From Hoylesella timonensis S9-PR14 (GTDB taxonomy: Bacteria; Bacteroidota; Bacteroidia; Bacteroidales; Bacteroidaceae): a stretch of 64,000 bases of DNA. Positions 53,976-62,980 of the stretch are shown here, piece after piece. The stretch covers positions 1-64,000 of the forward strand of contig NZ_JRPQ01000071.1 in NCBI RefSeq assembly GCF_000762405.1, written 5' to 3'. Under the pieces are notes generated by a model. The model did not search any database and was not told the origin of the DNA. It saw only the letters and a program-made list of their open reading frames with translations. The position numbers and the translations under genes are program-made. The number at the start of each line of letters is the position of its first letter. The first letter of the stretch is position 1.

Positions 53976-54575
53976 ATGGATGCACAAATTTCAAACAATC
54001 AATGGAGCGAGAATATCATTCTCGTTGATGGTGATTATATCGATCAGGTTGCTTTTGACCTGATTGTGAACTTTGAGCGAATGATTGGACGGCGCATTCC
54101 TGCAGCCGACATCGCTCGATGGATTGATTGCATAGCCTTAGATGGCGGTATCAGAGAAGGAACACATGACACACAAGTGATTTTTGTGCATAGCAAGGAA
54201 AAGACTACACTGGAAAACTTTCAGCCAGGTAATTTTGAAAATGACTTGAACGGAAAGGCTTTCAAAGATCACTTAGGCGAGTTTATGTTAAGTTCGTTTC
54301 CTGTAGAAGATATTGTGCAGGATACCGACTTCTTTATGGACATCCTGCTCACCGTATGCCAGCATCCAAATGTCAAACGGATGATGATTATCCCCAACTG
54401 TGAACGAGAAGGGGTGTTCGACCTCATTCGTACAAGTCTGCGTAGCGTAGACGATGAGAATAAACGCATCACTGTTTTTGCTATGCAACCCTTAGTGGGA
54501 GGAAACTTCAGGCAAGAAATCTTGGGCTATTCGTTAATGAATGCCTTAGGGATTAAGAGCGAAGAAATAAAATAA
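53976..54575 (+). CDS. Conserved Bacteroidales protein, DUF6621-like
   Basis: 199 aa from the ATG at 53976; the longer frame runs back into the repeat element and is rejected. It begins SMDAQISNNQWSENIILVD-like (first residues MDAQIS) and contains YIDQVAFDLIVNFERMIGRRIP, cited by its ends, and NCEREGVFDLIRTSL. I take it to be the Bacteroidales family catalogued as DUF6621, but without an alignment. No catalytic motif, signal or membrane segment. Followed after 80 bases by the carboxynorspermidine-dehydrogenase-like gene on the same strand. Confidence 0.65.
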   Translation: MDAQISNNQWSENIILVDGDYIDQVAFDLIVNFERMIGRRIPAADIARWIDCIALDGGIREGTHDTQVIFVHSKEKTTLENFQPGNFENDLNGKAFKDHLGEFMLSSFPVEDIVQDTDFFMDILLTVCQHPNVKRMMIIPNCEREGVFDLIRTSLRSVDDENKRITVFAMQPLVGGNFRQEILGYSLMNALGIKSEEIK

Positions 54576-54594
54576 AGTATAACAACCAACAGAA

Positions 54595-54643
54595 AGTGCC
54601 GATAAAGGCGTACCCTGCGAGGCACTCTCCTCCACAATGGAGG
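54595..54643 (+). promoter_or_regulatory. Two hairpins covering the ribosome-binding site of the next gene
   Basis: AGTGCC (54595-54600) can pair with GGCACT (54621-54626). CCTCCA (54629-54634) pairs perfectly with TGGAGG (54638-54643) over a 3-base loop. The GGAGG is a strong Shine-Dalgarno, 12 bases before the ATG at 54656, and is buried in the stem. Confidence 0.55.
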
Positions 54644-54655
54644 TGACGGGGATTC

Positions 54656-55888
54656 ATGATTATGTCACGAGTTTTAATGATTGGCGCTGGTGGCGTCGCA
54701 ACCGTAGCAGCATTTAAGATTTCACAGAATCCAGAAGTGTTTACAGAGTTGATGATAGCCAGCAGACGTAAAGAGAAATGCGATAAAATAGTAAAAGCTA
54801 TTGGTAACCCAAACATCAAAACAGCCCAAGTAGATGCCGACGATGTGGAGCAACTAAAAGCTTTGATGAACGATTACCAACCAGAGTTGGTGATTAACTT
54901 GGCTTTGCCCTACCAAGATCTTACCATTATGGAAGCTTGCTTGGCATGCGGATGCAATTATCTTGACACGGCTAATTACGAACCCAAAGACGAGGCGCAC
55001 TTTGAATACTCATGGCAATGGGCATACAAAGACAAGTTTGAAAAGGCAGGACTTACAGCCATTCTTGGGTGTGGTTTCGACCCGGGTGTGAGTGGTATCT
55101 TCACGGCTTACGCTGCCAAACACTATTTTGACGAGATACATTATTTGGACATTGTCGACTGTAATGCTGGCAATCACCATAAAGCTTTTGCCACTAATTT
55201 TAACCCTGAAATCAATATTCGAGAAATCACACAAAAGGGACTTTATTACAAAGATGGCAAATGGATTGAAACCGAACCTTTGGAAATCCATCAACCCATT
55301 ACCTATCCTAACATCGGCCCACGTGAGAGCTATTTGATGCACCACGAAGAGTTGGAAAGCTTGGTGAAGAATTATCCTACCATTAAACAAGCTCGATTCT
55401 GGATGACCTTTGGTGAACAATACCTTAACTATTTGGATGTTATTCAAAATTTGGGTATGTCGCGCATCGATGAGATTGAATACGAGGCAGAATTGGCTGA
55501 TGGCTCTGGCAAGAAAGTGAAGGTAAACATTGTTCCTCTACAATTCCTCAAAGCCGTATTGCCCAATCCACAAGACCTTGGCGAGAACTATGACGGTGAA
55601 ACGAGCATCGGCTGTCGCATTCGTGGCATAAAAGACGGTAAAGAACTTTCCTATTACGTTTACAACAACTGCAAACACCAAGACGCCTACAAAGAAACGG
55701 GAATGCAAGGAGTGAGCTATACCACTGGTGTGCCTGCCATGATTGGTGCCATGATGTTTCTTAAAGGAATTTGGAAGAAACCTGGTGTTTGGAACGTTGA
55801 AGACTTCGACCCAGATCCTTTCATGGAACAACTGAACAAGCAAGGCTTGCCTTGGCACGAAGAGTTTGGCAAAGATTTGGAATTATAG
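54656..55888 (+). CDS. Saccharopine dehydrogenase-family protein, probable carboxynorspermidine dehydrogenase
   Basis: 410 aa. N-terminal Rossmann fold with VLMIGAGGVATVAAFKI (~5-21); then NLALPYQDLTIMEACLACG and YLDTANYEPKD; the signature GCGFDPGVSGIFTAYAAKHY. Saccharopine-dehydrogenase-like proteins of this length in Bacteroidetes are usually carboxynorspermidine (carboxyspermidine) synthases, which make the precursor of spermidine from aspartate semialdehyde and a diamine. No decarboxylase (nspC) is adjacent. The first ATG is chosen over the one two codons on because it better fits the Shine-Dalgarno spacing. It is 75 bases ahead of recA. Confidence 0.8.
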   Translation: MIMSRVLMIGAGGVATVAAFKISQNPEVFTELMIASRRKEKCDKIVKAIGNPNIKTAQVDADDVEQLKALMNDYQPELVINLALPYQDLTIMEACLACGCNYLDTANYEPKDEAHFEYSWQWAYKDKFEKAGLTAILGCGFDPGVSGIFTAYAAKHYFDEIHYLDIVDCNAGNHHKAFATNFNPEINIREITQKGLYYKDGKWIETEPLEIHQPITYPNIGPRESYLMHHEELESLVKNYPTIKQARFWMTFGEQYLNYLDVIQNLGMSRIDEIEYEAELADGSGKKVKVNIVPLQFLKAVLPNPQDLGENYDGETSIGCRIRGIKDGKELSYYVYNNCKHQDAYKETGMQGVSYTTGVPAMIGAMMFLKGIWKKPGVWNVEDFDPDPFMEQLNKQGLPWHEEFGKDLEL

Positions 55889-55963
55889 TCATTTTGGCTG
55901 ACAAGGTCAATAGGAATAATTAGACTAATTAGCTCAACAACGAAAAAAAATAAAGTAGAAAAT

Positions 55964-56992
55964 ATGGCAAAAGAAGAAACAAAATCACCAGCCACCAACG
56001 AAGGCAAGCTGAAAGCGCTACAGGCTGCGATGGCGAAGATAGAGAAGGACTTTGGCAAGGGTTCTATTATGCGAATGGGTGATGAACAAATAGAAGATGT
56101 TGAAGTGATACCAACAGGTAGCATTGCATTAGACTGCGCACTCGGTGTGGGTGGATATCCACGAGGACGCATCATTGAAATATATGGTCCAGAATCTTCG
56201 GGAAAAACAACACTGGCTATCCATGCTATTGCTGAGACACAAAAGGCTGGAGGCATTGCTGCCTTCATTGATGCCGAACACGCTTTCGACCGTTTTTATG
56301 CCGCAAAGTTAGGCGTAGATGTGGACAATCTATGGATTTCGCAACCCGACAACGGTGAGCAAGCTTTGGAAATAGCAGACCAGCTGATTCGCTCTTCAGC
56401 TATCGACATCTTGGTTATTGACTCTGTGGCAGCACTGACACCTAAGAAAGAGATTGACGGTGACATGGGCGACAGTAACGTAGGTTTGCAGGCTCGACTG
56501 ATGAGTCAGGCACTTCGCAAACTCACCTCGAATATTAGCAAGACCAATACCACCTGTATCTTTATCAACCAGTTGCGAGAAAAAATTGGAGTCATGTTTG
56601 GCAGTCCAGAGACCACTACAGGTGGCAACGCATTAAAGTTCTATGCTTCTGTACGACTGGACATTAGAAAGGTGACCAGCCTGAAAGATGGCGACCAGGT
56701 TGTTGGTAATCAAGTGCGTGTGAAAGTGGTAAAAAACAAGGTAGCTCCTCCATTCCGCAAAGCAGAATTTGAGATTACCTTTGGTGAAGGAATCTCTAAA
56801 ATCGGAGAAATTGTTGACCTGGGGGTAGAATATGACATTATCAAGAAAAGTGGTTCGTGGTATTCGTATCAAGACTCTAAATTGGCACAAGGACGCGATG
56901 CAACCAAAAAGTTACTGAAAGACAATCCTGAACTGTGTGAAGAATTGGAAGCACAAATCAAACAAGCTATTGCAGAAAAGACAGAATTATAA
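55964..56992 (+). CDS. recA: Recombinase RecA
   Basis: 342 aa, normal length. It forms filaments on single-stranded DNA for strand exchange. Walker [10 protein letters not shown], Walker [10 protein letters not shown], the loop L1 region ([20 protein letters not shown]) and L2 ([26 protein letters not shown], cited by its ends) are intact. The C-terminus is short and acidic-poor. No LexA-type box was recognised upstream. Possibly co-transcribed with the preceding gene (75-base gap). Confidence 0.97.
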   Translation: MAKEETKSPATNEGKLKALQAAMAKIEKDFGKGSIMRMGDEQIEDVEVIPTGSIALDCALGVGGYPRGRIIEIYGPESSGKTTLAIHAIAETQKAGGIAAFIDAEHAFDRFYAAKLGVDVDNLWISQPDNGEQALEIADQLIRSSAIDILVIDSVAALTPKKEIDGDMGDSNVGLQARLMSQALRKLTSNISKTNTTCIFINQLREKIGVMFGSPETTTGGNALKFYASVRLDIRKVTSLKDGDQVVGNQVRVKVVKNKVAPPFRKAEFEITFGEGISKIGEIVDLGVEYDIIKKSGSWYSYQDSKLAQGRDATKKLLKDNPELCEELEAQIKQAIAEKTEL

Positions 56993-57040
56993 AAATTAAA
57001 AAAAGGATGACATATTCATCCATAAATAATAAATATTTTC

Positions 57041-57103
57041 TATCTTTGTAGCAACATATTCCTTAACCATAAGTCAAGGCTGGTGGTATCAGTCAAAGCT
57101 GGT
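57041..57103 (+). promoter_or_regulatory. -7 box and direct repeat in the leader of the outer-membrane barrel gene
   Basis: TATCTTTG at 57041-57048. Downstream, AGTCAAGGCTGGT (57072-57084) recurs as AGTCAAAGCTGGT (57091-57103), a 19-base period. The leader to the ATG at 57163 is about 108 bases. The repeats could be a binding site or a pairing site in the RNA. Confidence 0.45.
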
Positions 57104-57162
57104 TCTCATTAAGCATCAATGACTAAGAAATGGGACACATTATTCATTTAATCAACATAGTT

Positions 57163-57681
57163 ATGAGGAAATTATTTTTAACAGCAGTCATCGCATTGCT
57201 TAGTATTGGCGCTTATGCGCAAGAGGGACAAGCCTACTTAGGTGGGCAACTGGCGTATCCAACAGACATCAAATCGTTAGGTATTGGTGTAAAAGGTGGC
57301 TATGGAATCACTGACGCTATCCGCACACAGGCAACATTCGACTACTACCTAAAAAAGAACAACGCTTCTTGGTGGGATCTCAATTTGGATGTACATTATC
57401 TCTTCTCACTTGGAGACAATATCAAGGTCTACCCTCTGGCAGGACTTACCTACCTACGCGGTTCTGTTGATGGCTTCACTCAAACAGTCAGCACGCCAGC
57501 TGGTAGTATCACAGTAGGAAGTAACGAATCATACAGTGACGGCAATCTTGGCGTAAACCTTGGTGGTGGTTTCCAATACGACCTCTCAGAAAAGTTTGCC
57601 CTCAATGCAGAGGTTAAATTCCAAATTATTAAAAACAACAATCAAGGCGTCATCTCTGCAGGTCTTGCCTATAAATTCTGA
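57163..57681 (+). CDS. Small outer-membrane beta-barrel protein (OmpX/porin-like)
   Basis: 172 aa from the ATG at 57163; the frame's earlier ATG at 57130 does not improve the signal peptide. The signal ends at GAYAQ (~18). The mature part is alternating hydrophobic strands (GVKGGYGITDAIRTQATFDYYL, WDLNLDVHYLF, KVYPLAGLTYLRG) and ends in a terminal Phe (AGLAYKF), typical of an 8-stranded barrel. Role unknown; likely structural or adhesion-related. Confidence 0.85.
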   Translation: MRKLFLTAVIALLSIGAYAQEGQAYLGGQLAYPTDIKSLGIGVKGGYGITDAIRTQATFDYYLKKNNASWWDLNLDVHYLFSLGDNIKVYPLAGLTYLRGSVDGFTQTVSTPAGSITVGSNESYSDGNLGVNLGGGFQYDLSEKFALNAEVKFQIIKNNNQGVISAGLAYKF

Positions 57682-57749
57682 TAAGACAGAGCAACTTGAC
57701 CTTGTCAAGATACGAACTGCCTTAGCTGGCTAAGGTATTTCAAGCATTT

Positions 57750-57792
57750 AACCATATCACCCGCCATGAGGCGGAATGATATGGTTTTCTTA
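57750..57792 (+). terminator. Intrinsic terminator after the outer-membrane barrel gene
   Basis: AACCATATCA pairs with TGATATGGTT around an inner CCGCC-atga-GGCGG stem, followed by TTTCTTATT. The main stem is 57750-57786. A smaller CCTTAG/CTAAGG hairpin precedes it at 57719-57734. Confidence 0.85.
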
Positions 57793-57922
57793 TTGATTAA
57801 TTTTATTAAAATATAATGTCAAGTACGAAAATAGACATCGCTTTTATAACTACAAAATAACAGTAACGTTTTTTGAAGATATCGTTGAGTGAAGTAAAAT
57901 TGCAAAACTTTCTATTTGCCCC

Positions 57923-57954
57923 TTTGTATTCAACACAATAAATTCGTAATTTTG
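57923..57954 (+). promoter_or_regulatory. Bacteroidetes promoter for the 183-aa gene
   Basis: TTTG (57923-57926), 20 bases, TAATTTTG (57947-57954), an exact consensus match. Leader about 65 bases. A second -7-like box, TAACTTTG, is at 57999-58006. The 343-base gap 57682-58024 otherwise holds the terminator. Confidence 0.7.
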
Positions 57955-58024
57955 CAATACATCAATTGTGGTAATGATAAAACTAAGGGATGCCTTCTAA
58001 CTTTGCCCTTTTCAAAAGAAATAT

Positions 58025-58576
58025 ATGATGAATGAGAATCAACCTGTCACCGAATTTGCGAGAACACTACAAAAAGACCTTTACAACTACCTGCTATCTC
58101 TGAACAAAGTGGACACCCACCTACCTGATGCACCTGACATTGAAGAGAAGTGGCTACAAATAGCCAACGCTTATATGCCCGATGCTGTACGTGAATTTAA
58201 TAAATACCCTACCGTTGTTTTTGGTTGGATGATGTACATTGGCATGGCTGTAGCCAAATATTGGGATGAAGATTGGGAACTATATAATAAGGTGGAAAAT
58301 TTGTATCTCTATTTGCGCAACCGCATCGACTTTGATCACATGGATGACTACATCCGTGAAAAGGTGTTGTGCTTAAACGCAGAACAAGCGCAAACACTAC
58401 AGTCCGTTGTTGGTGAATGTGCTGCCCGCACCAACAACATTCTCCAACATTTTCCGATAACACATGGATCGGAAGATGCGTATCGTGCGGTAGTCACAGC
58501 CCTACACCAACTATATTCTTTGGGTGCTGCCATACAACTTAAGTCCATGGGCTACCACATGACAAAATTAGAATAA
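58025..58576 (+). CDS. Conserved hypothetical protein, helical and soluble
   Basis: 183 aa (second Met at 58028 is equally possible). Predicted mostly helical; no signal peptide. Features: FARTLQKDLYNYLLSLNK at the N-terminus, FGWMMYIGMAVAKYWDEDWELYN in the middle, and a C-terminal helix ending MGYHMTKLE. I do not recognise the family. It is expressed from its own promoter and lies between the barrel gene and dnaK. Confidence 0.6.
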   Translation: MMNENQPVTEFARTLQKDLYNYLLSLNKVDTHLPDAPDIEEKWLQIANAYMPDAVREFNKYPTVVFGWMMYIGMAVAKYWDEDWELYNKVENLYLYLRNRIDFDHMDDYIREKVLCLNAEQAQTLQSVVGECAARTNNILQHFPITHGSEDAYRAVVTALHQLYSLGAAIQLKSMGYHMTKLE

Positions 58577-58723
58577 CATAGGGGGCTCATTCCTTTTCCT
58601 TTGCTCTTTCCACGCATGACAATAAGAATGTCTAAATGACAGATTGGCATATTCCTTGTCAGTATGCACTTAAATATTGTTTTTGGCATGGCATTTGTTT
58701 TTATATGAGCGAAACGATGAAAT

Positions 58724-58737
58724 ATGTAATATTACAT
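58724..58737. promoter_or_regulatory. Perfect 14-bp palindrome upstream of dnaK
   Basis: ATGTAATATTACAT is self-complementary over all 14 bases. It lies four bases before the tandem repeat and 81 bases before the dnaK ATG. It is a candidate regulator-binding site. The promoter of dnaK was not clearly identified. Confidence 0.4.
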
Positions 58738-58740
58738 GTG

Positions 58741-58800
58741 AACTCGTAAACTTATAAACTTATCAACTCGTAAACTTATAAACTTATCAACTCGTAAACT
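58741..58800 (+). repeat. 24-base tandem repeat, 2.5 units, in the dnaK leader
   Basis: Unit AACTCGTAAACTTATAAACT followed by TATC, present twice perfectly and then half a unit. It ends 17 bases before the dnaK ATG. Each unit itself contains AAACTTAT/AACTTAT sub-repeats. It lies within the 5' untranslated or promoter region. Confidence 0.7.
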
Positions 58801-58817
58801 AAAAAAACAATATAAAT

Positions 58818-60746
<1,929 letters not shown>

Positions 60747-60777
60747 AAGTGCTAATAAACGCTAATCAAAAATAGGT

Positions 60778-60815
60778 AAATCCCAGTAACATAATAAGTT
60801 GCTGGGATTTTTATT
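60778..60815 (+). terminator. Intrinsic terminator of dnaK
   Basis: AAATCCCAGTAAC pairs with GTTGCTGGGATTT (one G-T wobble) over a 7-base loop, followed by TTATTTC. 60778-60810 is the stem-loop. It marks the end of the housekeeping block. Confidence 0.85.
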
Positions 60816-60961
60816 TCTTAATAATGATTAAATCTTATCGTTTTTAATCGTTTTTTTGTGCTTATATTTGTACCATATTTGTGCCGCGACTTAATGGGAG
60901 ATAAAGTGCGACTTAATTTAATGATAGATTAATAATCAAATAGATACAAATAGTATGGCAA

Positions 60962-61090
60962 GTGAAAAATTTCAGCAACATTGAAAGACCATTGTTTGAT
61001 AACCATTGGCAAGCCATCTATTCTGATGAAATTATCGGAGCCAAGCTGAATCAGCTAATTGGGGCTGAAGTGATAAAAGGATATTTATAG
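60962..61090 (+). pseudogene. Probable 3' remnant of a gene
   Basis: An open frame ending at TAG 61090 encodes 42 residues from a GTG at 60962 (VKNFSNIERP, ending IKGYL) and has no ATG. Composition is protein-like (NHWQAIYSDEIIGAKLNQLIG) but too short to be a complete gene. It precedes the DUF6155-type gene by 22 bases. The surrounding 60811-60960 is AT-rich, with repeated ATATTTGTRCC-type tracts. Confidence 0.4.
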
Positions 61091-61112
61091 AAGAAATAAA
61101 TGCATTTAAGTT

Positions 61113-61628
61113 ATGTCAAAAGAAAAGCTAAGAGAGAAGTTGGATACATTACCAAAGGAGAATGTCATTAATCTGATGATGAGCCTTTACAATGCAAGCA
61201 AGGAAGCAAAGACCTACTTAGAGTTTTATCTTACGCCCGACAGTTATGCCGAGGTGGAGAAATACAAGAAGATAATACAAAATGAGTTTTTCCCTGCTCG
61301 TGGCTTTTCTGAAAAGCCATCGTTCGCTACATGTCGCAAGGCTATCACTGAATTTAAGAAGCTGAAACCTGCACCAGAATGCTTAGCCGACTTGATGCTC
61401 TTTTACATAGAGCAAGGCTGCGAATATACGATGACTTTTGGTGATATGTGGGAACAGTATTATGTTACTTTGGAGAACAACTTTGAGAAAGCGATGGAGT
61501 TCATTTCCCTTCACGGACTACTGCCCAACTACAACGAACGGATAGAACGCATGCTCAATGCCACGGACTGTGGATGGGGATTTTCGGATACGTTGTGGGG
61601 TATATATAGCCAATACCAGTCTTCGTAA
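61113..61628 (+). CDS. DUF6155-like protein
   Basis: 171 aa. Starts MSKEKLREKLDTLPKENVI, a two-helix N-terminus, followed by KASKEAKTYLEFYL-like and FPARGFSEKPSFATCRKAITEFKKL. It resembles the DUF6155 family seen in Bacteroidetes accessory regions, often as a passenger near defence or mobile genes. No signal or membrane segment. It is closed by the terminator at 61727-61751. Confidence 0.6.
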   Translation: MSKEKLREKLDTLPKENVINLMMSLYNASKEAKTYLEFYLTPDSYAEVEKYKKIIQNEFFPARGFSEKPSFATCRKAITEFKKLKPAPECLADLMLFYIEQGCEYTMTFGDMWEQYYVTLENNFEKAMEFISLHGLLPNYNERIERMLNATDCGWGFSDTLWGIYSQYQSS

Positions 61629-61726
61629 TCCTAATAAAATAGCTGAGAATCTATAGAGAATAGAACTGGCACAGAATAATCTGCAACACAAGAAAGGCAA
61701 ATAAAATTGTAGATATAAAACTTTTG

Positions 61727-61754
61727 AAGGAGGAGAAAAAATCTCCTCCTTTTT
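61727..61754 (+). terminator. Intrinsic terminator
   Basis: AAGGAGGAGA pairs perfectly with TCTCCTCCTT over a 5-base A loop, followed by TTT. It lies about 100 bases past the DUF6155-like stop. Confidence 0.9.
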
Positions 61755-61773
61755 AGTTCTTCATATAATAATA

Positions 61774-61790
61774 TTTACTATATTTGTAAA
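61774..61790 (+). promoter_or_regulatory. -7 box overlapped by a palindrome, HTH gene
   Basis: TATATTTG (61779-61786) is the probable -7 box, 20 bases before the ATG. TTTAC-N7-GTAAA (61774-61790) is a palindrome centred on it. The layout suggests the HTH protein represses its own promoter. Confidence 0.5.
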
Positions 61791-61806
61791 CAATCATATA
61801 ATATTT

Positions 61807-62013
61807 ATGGAAAGTCCAACTAATAGAATTAAAGAGGTGCTTATCGAGAAAGGGATTAAGCAAACATGGCTTGCAGAGAAACTCGGTAAGAGTTTCACGA
61901 TTGTAAACTCCTATGTTTGCAATCGTCGACAGCCAAGCCTCGAATTGCTATTTCAGATAGCAGAGATTTTGAAGGTTAATCCAAAGGAATTGATTAACAC
62001 CCCAGATGAGTAA
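61807..62013 (+). CDS. XRE/Cro-type helix-turn-helix protein
   Basis: 68 aa, a bare HTH_3 domain: IKQTWLAEKLGKSFTIVNSYVC is the helix-turn-helix, followed by NRRQPSLELLFQIAEILKVNPKELI. It is translationally coupled to the Fic gene, whose first ATG overlaps its stop. Likely an autorepressor or antitoxin-like partner of the Fic protein. Confidence 0.8.
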   Translation: MESPTNRIKEVLIEKGIKQTWLAEKLGKSFTIVNSYVCNRRQPSLELLFQIAEILKVNPKELINTPDE

Positions 62014-62968
62014 CTTTATTATGGCAGAGCATAAAACATTTATCCGCTTTTTCAACGACCGTGAAGTTAGGGCGGTGTGGGACGAGGAACAAAACTGTTG
62101 GTGGTTTTCAGCAACAGATATTGTTCGTGCTATTAACAATGAACCAGACTATACTAAAGCCAGTAACTATTGGCGATGGCTTAAAAGGAAGTTTAAGCAA
62201 AAAGATGTCGAACTCGTGAGTGCCACTCACGACTTCAAGTTTGAAGCTCCTGATGGGAAGTTACGTGTGGCAGATGTTCTTAATAGTGAGGATGTTGTAT
62301 TGTTGGCAAAGAACTACCCCAACAATCGTGCTAATGACTTTCTTGATTGGTTTACCTACAGCGACAACACCATTGATGGGCAGAGTAAGAAAAAAGCTTA
62401 TCAACTCTTTGAAAGTGACATCTTGCAAACGGCAGAACCTGGCAGTATCAAGTGTCTGCAACAGATACATGCTTATCTCTTTGGAGGATTGTATGACTTT
62501 GCAGGACAAATCCGTACCAAAAATATTTCAAAAGGTGGTTTTACCTTTGCTAATTGTATGCACTTCCCTGAAACCCTGCAAGCAATAGAGCGAATGCCAG
62601 AAACAACCTTTGATGAGATTATGGACAAATATGTAGAAATGAAAATTCGTGCAAACGAGTACCATGTGAACGAGTTCACTAATGGTAGAGTGCAGCCGAA
62701 TTTATGCAACGTAGCCAATCCTTTTATGGAGGGTAATGGTCGCAGCACCCGTATTTGGCTTGATCTGATGTTTAAGCATTCTCTCAAGCGGTGTGTGGAT
62801 TGGAGTCAGATAGATAAAAACGAATATCTATCGGCAATGCGTGAGAGTGTTTCTGACAGCACGCACATCAAAGCTTTGGTACAACCTGCCCTCACTACAA
62901 AGATTGATGACCGAGAAATGTTTATGAAAGGAATTGATTATTCGTATTATTATGAACAAAATGATTAA
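62006..62968 (+). CDS. Fic-domain protein with BRO/RhuM-like N-terminus and altered active site
   Basis: 320 aa (or 315 from the ATG at 62021). Residues ~8-115 resemble the BRO-N/RhuM type (FIRFFNDREVRAVWDEEQN, WWFSATDIVRAI). Residues ~130-318 are a Fic domain, whose signature HPFxxGNGRxxR appears as NPFMEGNGRSTR (62717-62752): the catalytic histidine is Asn238. About 24 residues (KIRANEYHVNEFTNGRVQPN...) sit between KYVEM and the motif, where close Fic proteins have only NIAH. Fic enzymes AMPylate proteins; this one should be weak or inactive. Coupled to the upstream HTH gene; the helicase follows after 12 bases. Confidence 0.8.
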   Translation: MSNFIMAEHKTFIRFFNDREVRAVWDEEQNCWWFSATDIVRAINNEPDYTKASNYWRWLKRKFKQKDVELVSATHDFKFEAPDGKLRVADVLNSEDVVLLAKNYPNNRANDFLDWFTYSDNTIDGQSKKKAYQLFESDILQTAEPGSIKCLQQIHAYLFGGLYDFAGQIRTKNISKGGFTFANCMHFPETLQAIERMPETTFDEIMDKYVEMKIRANEYHVNEFTNGRVQPNLCNVANPFMEGNGRSTRIWLDLMFKHSLKRCVDWSQIDKNEYLSAMRESVSDSTHIKALVQPALTTKIDDREMFMKGIDYSYYYEQND

Positions 62969-62980
62969 AATTATAGATTA

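Noticed and set aside
58741-58800. CRISPR array
   Set aside because: Units are contiguous 24-base tandem repeats without spacers.
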